Origin: Opitutia bacterium
Lineage (GTDB): Bacteria > Verrucomicrobiota > Verrucomicrobiae > Opitutales > UBA953
NCBI GenBank assembly: GCA_004558035.1
Contig: SFEJ01000018.1
Location: forward strand, 1-40,532
DNA length: 40,532 nucleotides
Direction: 5' to 3'
Below, in pieces: positions 8,750-17,569 of this stretch. The translations under genes and the position numbers were made by a program. The stretch's first letter is position 1. Each line of letters begins with the position of its first letter. The notes beneath the pieces are model-generated. The model ran no database searches. It had not been told where the DNA came from and saw only the letters and a program-made list of their open reading frames with translations.

Positions 8750-8800
8750 GACGCCGCGAATGCCCGTATTTTAAAGGGAATCGCGGCGTCTTCGTCTTTC
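8750..8800 (+). terminator. Probable terminator hairpin after the 154-aa gene
   Basis: A 10-bp perfect inverted repeat (GACGCCGCGA at 8750-8759, TCGCGGCGTC at 8781-8790) encloses an AT-rich loop that can itself pair (CCC/GGG). A T-rich tail TTCGTCTTTC follows. The T run is interrupted, so efficiency is uncertain. Confidence 0.55.
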
Positions 8801-8932
8801 CGCGCGAGGCGGAGAGCGGGAACGCCGCGCCGTTTCGGGAACGCGCGCGCAAGCATGAAGACGGGCGGAGCACAAGCGTTTTTTTTCGCGCCCGGCGCAT
8901 TATTTTTTTTGCGTTCCCGCGGAGGAAAACTG

Positions 8933-8985
8933 TTGACGCAATCGCCGTTCAAGCCTGTATTTATCTGCGTTAACAAAACGTTAAC
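8933..8985 (+). promoter_or_regulatory. Candidate promoter region of the HU gene
   Basis: TTGACG at 8933-8938 is followed 19 bases later by TATTTA at 8958. Downstream are two GTTAAC palindromes at 8969 and 8980 separated by five bases, which could be an operator. This is the least GC-rich stretch near the gene, but the -10 match and spacing are imperfect. Confidence 0.35.
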
Positions 8986-9014
8986 GACTTACAACAATAC
9001 TTACCATCATAATT

Positions 9015-9302
9015 ATGAACAAAGGTGAACTCATCGAAAAAGTAAAAGCGAGCCTCGGCGGAGATACCTCCAAAGCCGCCGCGGAACGCGCCGTCGAAGC
9101 CGTTCTTGACGCGATCAAGGCCGGCATCAAGGCGGACAAGGCCGTCCAGATCATCGGCTTCGGCACGTTCTCGGTCGCCGCGCGCGCCGCGCGTCAGGGC
9201 GTCAATCCGAAGACGGGCGAGAAGATCAAGATCAAGGCGTCGAAGTCGGTCAAATTCAAGGCCGGTTCCGCGCTCAAGGCCGTCGCCGCCAAGACGAAAT
9301 AA
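9015..9302 (+). CDS. hup: HU-family DNA-binding protein
   Basis: This 95-residue histone-like protein bends and compacts DNA as a dimer in the nucleoid. It is colinear with HU: MNKGELIEKVKASLG at the N-terminus, the hinge IIGFGTFSVAARAARQG (family GFGTF signature), and the DNA-binding arm with NPKTGEKIKIKASKSVKFKAG. The length is typical (90-100). It is monocistronic: an AT-rich upstream region is likely to hold its promoter, and a perfect terminator follows the stop. No Shine-Dalgarno is seen before the ATG. IHF subunits share the fold, but the arm sequence is HU-like. Confidence 0.95.
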   Translation: MNKGELIEKVKASLGGDTSKAAAERAVEAVLDAIKAGIKADKAVQIIGFGTFSVAARAARQGVNPKTGEKIKIKASKSVKFKAGSALKAVAAKTK

Positions 9303-9330
9303 GCTTTACGCTTGTTTTTTCCCCGAAAGG

Positions 9331-9359
9331 CCTGTCCGCTCGTCGGACAGGTCTTTTTT
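9331..9359 (+). terminator. Rho-independent terminator of the HU gene
   Basis: A perfect 8-bp stem (CCTGTCCG/CGGACAGG, five-base loop) ends at 9351 and is followed by TCTTTTTTC. It lies 28 bases after the HU stop. Confidence 0.9.
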
Positions 9360-9431
9360 CACGCCTCCGCGGGAACGCGCCGCGTTTTCGGTTTCGCATT
9401 TTCGCGGCTTTGAAGGCATGATGCTCCGCCT

Positions 9432-10964
9432 ATGCGTTTCTCTTTTTCTTCGCGCGGGAAGAGCCGCGAAAGTTTCGAGGACGTCCGGCGCGAGTATCTC
9501 GCGGCGCGGACGCGCATCGCGCGCGCGTTCATCGCCGGACTTCCGCTCGTTCCCGCGCTCTTCGCGACGGGCTTCGGCGTCGCGGCCGTTTGCAGGTTCG
9601 GGGAAGATTTCGTCGGCCTTTTCGGCGCGGAAGGCTCGAAGGGCAACGTGCTGTTCCTCGTTCTCGCGGGAGCGTTCGGTCTCGGCGTAGTCGCGTTTTT
9701 TCTCCGCTTCGCGATTTTGGCGGTCCGCGTGCTGCATCTCGTCTTCACCGCGCCGCCGTGCGGGAGCGTTCCCGCCGAAGCGCCGGCGGAGGACGCGCCG
9801 GACGCCGCCTCCGCGCCGAATCCGTTCCGCGGCGAGGAAAACGCGGAGGAGGCGGAGCGCGCGGCGGAAAATCCGTCGCGCGCTCCGAAAATCCTCTTCA
9901 GCGTTTTCGGGGCGGTTTTCTGCGTCGTCGGAATCTGCTTCATCGTGGCCGGCGTGAAGACTTGCCTCGCCGAAAACGCCGCCGCGGAGACGTGGGTTTC
10001 CGCGCCCTGCCGCATCGTTTCCTCGAAGCTGAAAACGGGCACGAGCGAAAAAGGCGGAATGACCTATGCGCCGGAAATCGTCTTCGAGTTTTCCGTCGGC
10101 GGGAAGACGTTCCGCGGCGACAAAATCTTTTTCACGGGCGACGTCTCGTCGAACGATCGTGCCGCCGAGGCGGCGCGGCTGGAGCGCTTCCGCAAGCTGA
10201 AAAACTGCTGGCACGATCCGGAAAATCCGGGCGAGTGTTCGCTGGAGCGGCCCGAAGGCGGCTTCGCGGCGAGGAAGATGATCACGCCTCTTTTCGGCGC
10301 GGCGTTCGCGGTCTTCGGCGCGGGTTTCGCGGTGCTTCCGCACGTCGGCGGGCGTTCCCGCGAAAGGAAGCCGCGGGGGCGTTCCCGCGCGCTCGGCGAG
10401 CTCGAGCCGGCGGCTTCTTCTTCGGGCGCGTTCGCCATGATCGTCTTCGCCGTGATGTGGAACACGTTGATTTCCGTGTTTCTCGTCTTCGCGTTTTCTC
10501 GTTTCGAAGAAACCGGATTTTCCTCCGTGCACTTTTTCCTGATTCCGTTCGTGCTCGTCGGAATCGGTCTCGCGGCCGCGGCGCTGCGGGCGATCGCCGG
10601 TTCTTTCAATCCGCGCTACGCGCTGACGCTCGCGCCCTCGGGACCGCTGCCGCGCGGCGGAAACGCGCTCGTGTCGTGGCGCGTCGTGCGTGGCGATCCC
10701 GCGAAGATGCGTTCGCTGAAAATCGCGCTCGTGCTTTTGGAGCCGAGCGGGACCGTCGTGGACGGCAGACCGGAAATGAAGATCGACGAGGAAATCGTCG
10801 TCGCCGAAACGCGTTCCCGCGCGGGCCTGCGTTCGGGCGAGGCGTCGTTCGCCGTTCCCGAGAATCTGCGCGCGGCGGGAACGTGGGCGCTGCGCGTTTC
10901 CGGAAAGACGACGGCGGGCTTTTTCCGTCCGAACGTCGAAACGGATTTTCCCGTCTCCGTCTGA
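9432..10964 (+). CDS. DUF3592-like integral membrane protein
   Basis: This 510-residue protein has several hydrophobic segments, roughly at residues 33-57, 76-100, 155-176, 280-300, 333-355 and 362-392. Between the third and fourth is an extracytoplasmic segment resembling DUF3592: APCRIVSSKLKT, APEIVFEFSVGGKTFRG and a CWHDPENPGECSL-like motif near residue 260. The C-terminal 120 residues are beta-rich and soluble, perhaps an immunoglobulin- or arrestin-like domain. The reaction is unknown. The stop lies 9 bases from the convergent phoR stop, so transcripts from the two strands may overlap. The start at 9432 is the first ATG after the HU terminator. Confidence 0.75.
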   Translation: MRFSFSSRGKSRESFEDVRREYLAARTRIARAFIAGLPLVPALFATGFGVAAVCRFGEDFVGLFGAEGSKGNVLFLVLAGAFGLGVVAFFLRFAILAVRVLHLVFTAPPCGSVPAEAPAEDAPDAASAPNPFRGEENAEEAERAAENPSRAPKILFSVFGAVFCVVGICFIVAGVKTCLAENAAAETWVSAPCRIVSSKLKTGTSEKGGMTYAPEIVFEFSVGGKTFRGDKIFFTGDVSSNDRAAEAARLERFRKLKNCWHDPENPGECSLERPEGGFAARKMITPLFGAAFAVFGAGFAVLPHVGGRSRERKPRGRSRALGELEPAASSSGAFAMIVFAVMWNTLISVFLVFAFSRFEETGFSSVHFFLIPFVLVGIGLAAAALRAIAGSFNPRYALTLAPSGPLPRGGNALVSWRVVRGDPAKMRSLKIALVLLEPSGTVVDGRPEMKIDEEIVVAETRSRAGLRSGEASFAVPENLRAAGTWALRVSGKTTAGFFRPNVETDFPVSV

Positions 10965-10973
10965 GCGCGGGGC

Positions 10974-12734
10974 TCAGAGCGGGAGCTCGATGCGGAAGCA
11001 CGTTCCCGCGCCGGGCGTGCTTTCGACGGCGGCGTTCCCGCCGTGCAGCTGCGCGACGTGCTTCACGATCGCGAGGCCGAGGCCCGTGCCGCCGAGCTTC
11101 TGCGAGCGTTCCTTGTGCACGCGGTAGAAGCGCTCGAAAAGGCGCGGCAGGTGCTCCGCCGCGATGCCGACACCGAAGTCGCGCACGGAGACGACGGCGA
11201 CGTTCCCGCGGCGCTCGAGCGAGATTTCCGCGCGGTCGCCGCCGCTGTATTTCACGGCGTTGCCGACGAGATTCACGATCGCCTGCTCGATGAGCTGGGC
11301 GTCGCCTTCGAGCTCGATCGGGTCGTTGCGCGTGATCTCGAGGCGGAAGCCCGCGGCGTCCGCGAGGTCGCGGCACGCGTTCACGGCGTTTTCGAGCGTC
11401 GCGTCCAGCTGCACGGGCGCGAATTCCTTTTCGCCGGCGACTTCGCGGCGTTCGAGCGCGGCGAGGCTGAGAATGTCGCGCACGAGCGCGTTGAGGCGCT
11501 TCGACTGCGCGTGGAGAATCTTCAGGAATTTCGCGGCGGTTTCGGGCGAGCGCAGCGCGCCGTCCTGCAGCGATTCGACGGCGCTGAGAATGCTCGTCAG
11601 CGGCGTCTTGATTTCGTGGGAGACGTTGGCGATGAAGTCGCTGCGGAAGGATTCGAGGCGGCGCAGATTCGTCAGATCCGTGACGGTGAGCAGCAGGAAG
11701 CGCTCGCCGCCGCGCTCGATGATGCCGCCCTGCGCGAGCAGCGTGCGGCGCAGGCCGTTCGTTTCCGTCTCGATTTCGCGGTCGATCTTCGCGCCCGTCA
11801 GGAACGCCTTGTGGACGATCCGGATCAGGTCCGGCGAGCCGCAGCGGAAGATGTTGATTTTCTGCGCGTTGGGGTAGGGGGCGAAGAGTTTTCTCGCCTC
11901 CTCGTTGCAGAGCACGACGTTCCCGTCGCGTTCGATCTGCATCGCGCCCTCGGTCAGCGAATTGAAGATGAATTCGCGTTCGTTGCGCTCCGCCGTGATT
12001 TCGCGGATCTGCGTCTTGAGCTGTTCCGCCATGCGCGAAATCGTCTGCGCGAGCTCGCGCGCGATGCCGCTTTCGGGCACGACGATCTTGCGTTTCAGCT
12101 CGCCCGCCGCGATCGCGGAAGCTTCCCGCTGCAGCGTTTCCAGCGGGCGGCGCACCTTCAGCAGGATGTAGGACGTGAGCAGCAGCACGATCGCGCCGCC
12201 GAGCACGAGCGCGAGCGCCGTGTTCGCCTTGCCCAGCGAAAGCACGCGGGAGACGTCGCGCGAGCTCTTCGCGACGCGCAGCGCGTAGAGATCGCCCGCG
12301 GTCGTGCGGACGGGAATCGCCGCGTAGATCATCCACGCGTCGAGCGTCGCGCTGTAGCGGCGCGTCGAGTTCGGCGTTCCCGCGAGCGCGGCGTCGATTT
12401 CCGGGCGGGAACGGTGGTTGTCCATCGCCGCCTCGCCTTCGACGGAAGAGTCCGCGAGCACGTCGCCCGACGCGTTCACGAGCGTGAGGCGCGTCTTCGC
12501 CTCCCTGAAGCCGTCGCAGAACTCGACGGCGGCGCGCACGTCGCCGCGTTCCAGCGCCGGGCGGACGGCGGCTTCCGCGAGCCGCGATTCGCCGTCGAGC
12601 AGCTCGCTCTGCGCCTCGCGCAGATACGCCTGCTCGAACTCGGACGTGTGCCAGAAAAGCGCGCACGCGAGCGCCGCGACTCCGAACGCCGCGAGCAGCG
12701 GCACGGCGAAAAGAATTTTGTCCCGATTCTTCAT
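10974..12734 (-). CDS. phoR: PhoR-type membrane sensor histidine kinase
   Basis: This is a 586-residue transmembrane kinase. In order it has a membrane helix at about 8-28, a periplasmic sensor of about 135 residues, a second helix near 172-192 and a HAMP linker. A PAS-like region follows, then HisKA with the phosphorylated His in FIANVSHEIKTPLTS near residue 372. The HATPase domain has N-box NLVGNAVKYSGG, DFGVGI and GTGLGLAIVKH. It sits 54 bases downstream of a PhoB-like regulator, the usual phoB-phoR order, and presumably phosphorylates it. Phosphate sensing is inferred from family resemblance; no pst or phoU genes are in the window, so another stimulus is possible. Confidence 0.85.
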   Translation of the reverse strand: MKNRDKILFAVPLLAAFGVAALACALFWHTSEFEQAYLREAQSELLDGESRLAEAAVRPALERGDVRAAVEFCDGFREAKTRLTLVNASGDVLADSSVEGEAAMDNHRSRPEIDAALAGTPNSTRRYSATLDAWMIYAAIPVRTTAGDLYALRVAKSSRDVSRVLSLGKANTALALVLGGAIVLLLTSYILLKVRRPLETLQREASAIAAGELKRKIVVPESGIARELAQTISRMAEQLKTQIREITAERNEREFIFNSLTEGAMQIERDGNVVLCNEEARKLFAPYPNAQKINIFRCGSPDLIRIVHKAFLTGAKIDREIETETNGLRRTLLAQGGIIERGGERFLLLTVTDLTNLRRLESFRSDFIANVSHEIKTPLTSILSAVESLQDGALRSPETAAKFLKILHAQSKRLNALVRDILSLAALERREVAGEKEFAPVQLDATLENAVNACRDLADAAGFRLEITRNDPIELEGDAQLIEQAIVNLVGNAVKYSGGDRAEISLERRGNVAVVSVRDFGVGIAAEHLPRLFERFYRVHKERSQKLGGTGLGLAIVKHVAQLHGGNAAVESTPGAGTCFRIELPL

Positions 12735-12788
12735 GCCGGAAATCTCCGTTTTCTTTGTTTCGAAAAAATGCGTTCCCGCGCCGCGCGC

Positions 12789-13478
12789 TCAGAGCTCGCG
12801 GTGCTTCATGCGGTAGCCGACGCCGCGCACGGTCTCGATGTTCGCGCCCCAGGCGCCGAGCTTCCGCCGCAGCCCGACGATCTGCACGTCGATCGCGCGG
12901 TCGGTCACGGGGTAGTCGTCGCCCTTCACCTTGGAGACGATCTGGTCGCGCGTGAAGACGCGCCCCGGACGCTTCGCGAGCAGCTGCAGAATGCCGTATT
13001 CCGTGAACGTGAGCTCGAGCGGCTTTCCGTCGAGCTTCGCCGTGTGCTCCAGCGTGTTCATCACGAGCGCGTCGCAGCGGATTTCGCCGCTGTGATCCGT
13101 CTCGAATCCCAGGCGCAGCTGGGCGCGGACGCGCGCGACGAGCACCTTGTTGCTGAAGGGCTTGGTGACGTAGTCGTTCGCGCCCATCTCGAGCCCGAGC
13201 ACGATGTCGCTTTCCTCGCCCTTGGCGGTGAGCATGATCACGGGAATGCCGCGCGTCGCCTCGTCCCGCTTCAGCTCGCGGCACACGCTCAGCCCGTCCT
13301 GCTTCGGCATCATCAGGTCCAGAAGCACGAGCGAGGGCAGTTCCCGCCGCGCGAGCGCGAGCCCCGCCTCGCCGTCGCCGGCGGTCAGCACGTTCTTGTA
13401 GCCGTTGTTTTCCAGCGTGAAGCGGATCACGTCGCGGATCGCTTCGTCGTCTTCAACGATGAGGATTTTCGTCGCCAT
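12789..13478 (-). CDS. phoB: PhoB-type response regulator
   Basis: This OmpR/PhoB-family transcription factor has 229 residues. The receiver domain (1-120) has the acidic pair in VEDDEA, the phospho-acceptor Asp in LVLLDLMMPKQDG near residue 54, Thr in IMLTAKG and Lys in YVTKPF. The C-terminal winged helix (about 132-229) has the family landmarks LELTFTEYGILQLL, RDQIVSKVKGDD and VRGVGYRMK. It is the first gene of a phoB-phoR unit and starts at the ATG at 13478. No canonical Pho box was recognised upstream, so autoregulation is unproven. Confidence 0.88.
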   Translation of the reverse strand: MATKILIVEDDEAIRDVIRFTLENNGYKNVLTAGDGEAGLALARRELPSLVLLDLMMPKQDGLSVCRELKRDEATRGIPVIMLTAKGEESDIVLGLEMGANDYVTKPFSNKVLVARVRAQLRLGFETDHSGEIRCDALVMNTLEHTAKLDGKPLELTFTEYGILQLLAKRPGRVFTRDQIVSKVKGDDYPVTDRAIDVQIVGLRRKLGAWGANIETVRGVGYRMKHREL

Positions 13479-13574
13479 AACAAATTCTTTCTTCCGCGAT
13501 TATGCGCGGAAAAGATTCGGAAGCGATTCGGGAATTGTTAGATTTGCGTTAGCGCGCTCCGCGGGAACGCGAAG

Positions 13575-13602
13575 CGGGGCGCGACGAAAACGCCGCGCCC
13601 CG
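13575..13602. terminator. Hairpin downstream of ftsK
   Basis: A perfect 9-bp stem (CGGGGCGCG/CGCGCCCCG, 10-base loop) lies 22 bases past the ftsK stop. On the minus strand no T run follows, so it is a weak or Rho-assisted terminator at best. On the plus strand TCTTTTCC follows. Confidence 0.45.
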
Positions 13603-13624
13603 TCTTTTCCGCTCCGGCGGCGGA

Positions 13625-16489
13625 TCAGTCGTCGCGGAGGATGTCTCGCGTCTTCGAGCCGGTCTGCGGCGGGCCGATCCAGCCGCGCTCCTCGAGGACG
13701 TCCATGACGCGTGTGGCTCTGCCGTAGCCGATGCGCAGCTTCGTCTGCAGCCACGACGTGGACGCACGCTTGGTCGTGCGGATGATCTCCCACGCCTTGT
13801 CGGCGAGCGCCTCGTCGTCGTTGATGTCCACGTCGTCCTCGTCGGCGCCCTTGCCGCCGTTCTTTTCCGCCTCCGCCTCTTCGGCGGCGCGGTCGATGGC
13901 CTCCTGCACGTCCTGCGCGTATAGGGGCGCGCCGTTCTCGTCGTACAGATAATTGACGATGGCGTCGATTTCGTTTTCGGAGACGAAGGAGCCCTGCGCG
14001 CGGCTCAGGACGGACGTTCCCGGCGGGAGGATGAGCATGTCGCCCTTGCCGATGAGCGATTCCGCGCCGACTTCGTCGAGGATGATCTTGCTGTTCACCG
14101 CGGACGTGACCTTGAACGCGACGCGCACGGGCAGGTTCGCCTTGATGACGCCGGTGACGACCTTCGCGTCCGGCCGCTGCGTCGCGAGAATGAGATGAAT
14201 TCCCGCCGCGCGCGCCTTCGCCGTGAGGCGCTGGATGGCGGAGTCGATTTCGGGCCCGACGACCTGCATGAGATCTGCGAACTCGTCTATGATGCAGACG
14301 ATGTAGGACATTTTCCGCTTGGCGGCGAGTTCGTCGAGCACGCCTTCTTCGCGCGGGACGGAGAGCTCCTCGCGCGTTTCCGCGCCTTCGGCGATCGCGG
14401 CGCGCTCTTCGGCGGAAAGTTCCTTTTCGATCGCAGCGGCGCGTTCCCGCGCGGCGGCGGCCTCTTCGCGGTCCTTGATGAGCTTGGCGTTGAACCCGAC
14501 GATGTTGCGGACGTTCGCGGCCTTCAGCAGCTGGTAGCGGCGCTCCATTTCGTTGATGAGCCACTTGAGCGCGCCGGCCACCTTCTTCGCGTCGGTGATG
14601 ACGGGAATGAGCATGTGCGGCACCTTGTTGTACATCTGCAGCTCGACCGCCTTCGGGTCCACCATGACGAGGCGCACGTCCTCCGGCGTCGCGGAATAAA
14701 GAATCGAGGTGACGATGCCGTTGATGCAGACGGATTTGCCCGAGCCCGTGGAGCCCGCGATGAGCCCGTGCGGCATCTTCGCCAGGTCCATCAGCACGGG
14801 CTTGCCGGTGACGTCCTTGCCGAGCACGATCGGGATTTCCATCTCGTTTTCGTGCCACGCCCTGGATTCGAGGATTTCGCGGATGAAGACGGGCTTCGGC
14901 TTGCGGTTCGGCACCTCGATGCCGACTGTGCCGTGCTCGGGAACGAGCGCGAGGCGCGCGCTCTGCACCTTCAGCCTCATCGCGATGTTGTTCTGCAGGC
15001 TGAGGATCTTTTCAACGCGGACGTCGTCCTGCGGCGTGATTTCGTAGCGCGTGATCGTCGGGCCGACCTGGACGGTGGTGAGCTCCGACGAGATCTTGAA
15101 CTTCGCGAGCGCGGAGACGATCTGCTCGCCGCGTTCGCGGAACTCCTCGTGGCTGGCTTCGGAAATCTTTTCCTCCGGCGGCGCCTTGAGCAGCTCCATC
15201 GGCGGGAACCTGTATGCGCCGCGGCGCTGCGGCTCGTCGGCGAGCTCGGCGCGCTCGATCGCGTCGTCCTCGATGACGCGGAATTCCGCGGGCGCGTCCT
15301 TCGCGGCGCGCGCGGGCGGCTCCGTCTCCACGGGAACGGTGTCTTCGCGCGGCGTCGGCGTTTCCTCGGGAGAGGCGGCTTCGGTTTCGTCGGCGGGAAC
15401 GGGCGCGGGCGCCTCCGCCTCTTCGCGCGGGAACGGGCGCAGCGTGCCGAGGATTTTTTCCGGCTCGGGAACGCGTTCCTCTTCTTCGTCGTCGGCGGCG
15501 TCGGAAGTTTCCGGCGCGGCGGCGTCCGCCTCCGCGGGCGCTTCGGGTTCGGGAGCGCTTTCGGGCATTCCCGCGGCGCATTCGGGCACGGCGTTTTCGC
15601 GGACGGGAACGTCGGAAAAATCGATTTCGTCGTCGTCGCCGGAAGATTTTTCGGGAAGCACGGCGACGGGCGCGCCCGCGCGCATGGGCACGGCGCTGCT
15701 GGCTTCGATCTGCGCCTCGCGCAGCTGTTCGCGGAGCGCGAGCGCGTTGCGGCGGCGCGCCTCGATCAGGCGGCGGCGCTCTTCGCGGAGCGCGCGCGCG
15801 CGTTCGCGGCGGCGGCTCAGCGCGGCGGCGACGGCGTCCGTGAGCTTCGCGAGAATGCGCTGCGGCGGCGCGACGAGCAGCGACGTCAGGCAGAGCAGGT
15901 AAACGACCGCGCCGAGGCACGCCGTTCCCGCGACGCCGAGGAGCGGGCGGCAGAGATCGCCGAAAAGCAGCCTGCCGAAGCCGCCGCCGACGCCCTCGGG
16001 CATGACGGCGAAGCGCGTCGTCTCGTCGAAGAAAAGCGTCAGCAGCAGCGTTCCCGAGGCGAGCAGGAAGAACATCAGCGTGCACTTCCAGTACATCGAG
16101 GCGTCCGCGCGGGAACGCAGCATCCAGAACGCGATGAGAAACGCGAAGAACGGCAGCATGAACGCGCCGACGCCGAAGAAGTTGAAGGCGAGCACGGCGA
16201 AGGTCGCGCCGAGCTTGCCGCACAGATTGCCGTCCGTGAGCGGGCTTTCGAGCACGAAGCCGTCGAGCAGGCTTTCGCTGAAGAAAAATTCCTGTCGGGG
16301 CGAGAACGACGCCAGAGCCGTGAGCGTGAACGCGCCCAGCAGAAGAAAGACGAGAAAGAGCGCCGGGCGCGGCTCGGCGGCGAGGCCGCCTTTGGGCGCG
16401 GAGACGGCGGCGGCGTCCGCGGGCGGGCGCCTGCCGTTGTCCGCGTCGCGGCCGTTGCGGGAACGCGGGCGTTTTTTGGGAGCGGGCAT
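13625..16489 (-). CDS. ftsK: DNA translocase FtsK
   Basis: This septal DNA pump of 954 residues moves and resolves chromosome termini at division. Four hydrophobic segments lie in the first 210 residues, and an acidic, Pro/Glu-rich linker runs to about 480. The RecA-like motor has Walker A IAGSTGSGKSVCING near 578 and Walker B YIVCIIDEFADLM near 730. The C-terminal 58 residues form the gamma winged helix (WLQTKLRIGYGRATRVMD) that reads KOPS-type sites. An acidic, Ala/Glu-rich insertion of about 50 residues (673-723) sits between the Walker motifs. The open frame extends to 16738, but those residues are antisense to the gene above; the ATG at 16489 (MPAPKKRPRSRNG) lies 5 bases after the HAD stop, implying coupling. 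Confidence 0.93.
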   Translation of the reverse strand: MPAPKKRPRSRNGRDADNGRRPPADAAAVSAPKGGLAAEPRPALFLVFLLLGAFTLTALASFSPRQEFFFSESLLDGFVLESPLTDGNLCGKLGATFAVLAFNFFGVGAFMLPFFAFLIAFWMLRSRADASMYWKCTLMFFLLASGTLLLTLFFDETTRFAVMPEGVGGGFGRLLFGDLCRPLLGVAGTACLGAVVYLLCLTSLLVAPPQRILAKLTDAVAAALSRRRERARALREERRRLIEARRRNALALREQLREAQIEASSAVPMRAGAPVAVLPEKSSGDDDEIDFSDVPVRENAVPECAAGMPESAPEPEAPAEADAAAPETSDAADDEEEERVPEPEKILGTLRPFPREEAEAPAPVPADETEAASPEETPTPREDTVPVETEPPARAAKDAPAEFRVIEDDAIERAELADEPQRRGAYRFPPMELLKAPPEEKISEASHEEFRERGEQIVSALAKFKISSELTTVQVGPTITRYEITPQDDVRVEKILSLQNNIAMRLKVQSARLALVPEHGTVGIEVPNRKPKPVFIREILESRAWHENEMEIPIVLGKDVTGKPVLMDLAKMPHGLIAGSTGSGKSVCINGIVTSILYSATPEDVRLVMVDPKAVELQMYNKVPHMLIPVITDAKKVAGALKWLINEMERRYQLLKAANVRNIVGFNAKLIKDREEAAAARERAAAIEKELSAEERAAIAEGAETREELSVPREEGVLDELAAKRKMSYIVCIIDEFADLMQVVGPEIDSAIQRLTAKARAAGIHLILATQRPDAKVVTGVIKANLPVRVAFKVTSAVNSKIILDEVGAESLIGKGDMLILPPGTSVLSRAQGSFVSENEIDAIVNYLYDENGAPLYAQDVQEAIDRAAEEAEAEKNGGKGADEDDVDINDDEALADKAWEIIRTTKRASTSWLQTKLRIGYGRATRVMDVLEERGWIGPPQTGSKTRDILRDD

Positions 16490-16494
16490 TTTTT

Positions 16495-17544
16495 TCAGAA
16501 AAGCGACGGTTGTTGCGGCGGGGGCGGTTCGGGATCGGTCTGCGGGCGCGCGGAGGCGCTTCCGGCGAGCGCGCCCGCGTGCAGGTGGCGCGGCGGCTGG
16601 GCGATCTGCGACTGCAGCGCGTAGTCGCGCTCCTTGCGGATGCGGTTCACCATGTCTTCGAGGCGCATGCAGAGCCAGTCGAACGTGAAGTCCGTGTCGC
16701 GGTAGTCGTTCGGGCCGTAGCCGTTCACGCGCTTGCATTCCTGCAGCGTGTCGTTCTGGCGGCGCTCGGCGCGGGACTCGCGCGAGTACACCGCGTAGGC
16801 GAAGCCGCCGCCCTTGCGCACGACGGAGAACACGGGAACGTCGCTCGGGCCGTCCGCGACGTACACCATGTTTTCGAACGGCACGCGGCGGTCCTGCGGG
16901 CGCACGACGGCGTTCACGTCGATTTCGGGATTCTTGTTCGAGCCCTTGTTGATTTCGAAAATGAAGCGCGTCTTGATCGTGTTGTCCACCATGACGCCGA
17001 TCTGGGAAATCTCCGACGGCAGTTCGAGCGCGAGTTCGTCCTGCTCCGTGTAGTGCGGCGGGAGCGGCTGTTCGATGAACTCGCAGCCGTAAATGCCGTC
17101 CACGTGCGGCGCGACGGCGCTCCCGCGGATCATCTCCGCGAGGCCGGTGCTCACGATGTAGTGCTCGAGATCGATGTCGAGACTGCGCTCTTCGCCGAGC
17201 TTCTTCGCGTAGTCGCGGAGCTTGCCGAACACCTCGGGAACGCCGGGGCAGAGCGGGATGCGCGCGCCGAGCTCGCGGAGCTTCTTGTTCGTGAGCCCGC
17301 GCAGCGGCCCGTTTTTGACGTAGCTGAGCAGGTGGTTCAGATAGACCGTGTCCTTGGAGACGTGGATGCCGCGCCGCGCGTAGAGCTCCGGCAGACGGTT
17401 CACCTCGATCCAGAATTTCGTCTCGTCGATGCCGTATTCCTCGAACAGCGGCACCTGCATGTAGCCGGGCGTTAGCGTCTTGTCGAAGTCCCAGATGCAG
17501 GCGAGCGTGTGATGCGTGCGCAGATTGATTTCGGAAGGATCCAT
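16495..17544 (-). CDS. HAD-family phosphatase
   Basis: This is a 349-residue haloacid-dehalogenase-fold hydrolase. Motif I is WDFDKTLTPGYM at residues 18-29, and motif IV is VYVADGPSDVPVF near 225, with the metal-binding Asp. The lid region has few recognisable features, and the C-terminus is a low-complexity Pro/Gln tail. The substrate is unknown; phosphoserine phosphatase-like activity is possible, but the protein is longer than SerB. It lies between lysA (25 bases upstream) and ftsK (5 bases downstream), so it is likely part of one transcript. That arrangement does not by itself suggest a function. Confidence 0.8.
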   Translation of the reverse strand: MDPSEINLRTHHTLACIWDFDKTLTPGYMQVPLFEEYGIDETKFWIEVNRLPELYARRGIHVSKDTVYLNHLLSYVKNGPLRGLTNKKLRELGARIPLCPGVPEVFGKLRDYAKKLGEERSLDIDLEHYIVSTGLAEMIRGSAVAPHVDGIYGCEFIEQPLPPHYTEQDELALELPSEISQIGVMVDNTIKTRFIFEINKGSNKNPEIDVNAVVRPQDRRVPFENMVYVADGPSDVPVFSVVRKGGGFAYAVYSRESRAERRQNDTLQECKRVNGYGPNDYRDTDFTFDWLCMRLEDMVNRIRKERDYALQSQIAQPPRHLHAGALAGSASARPQTDPEPPPPQQPSLF

Positions 17545-17569
17545 GAGCGAATGGCGTTCCCGCGCCGGT

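Noticed and set aside
11043..13541. 832-aa open frame on the plus strand
   Set aside because: Antisense to phoR and phoB; Arg/Glu/Ala-rich shadow translation without domains.
14195..16624. 809-aa open frame on the plus strand
   Set aside because: Antisense to ftsK, which has Walker A and B and the gamma domain.
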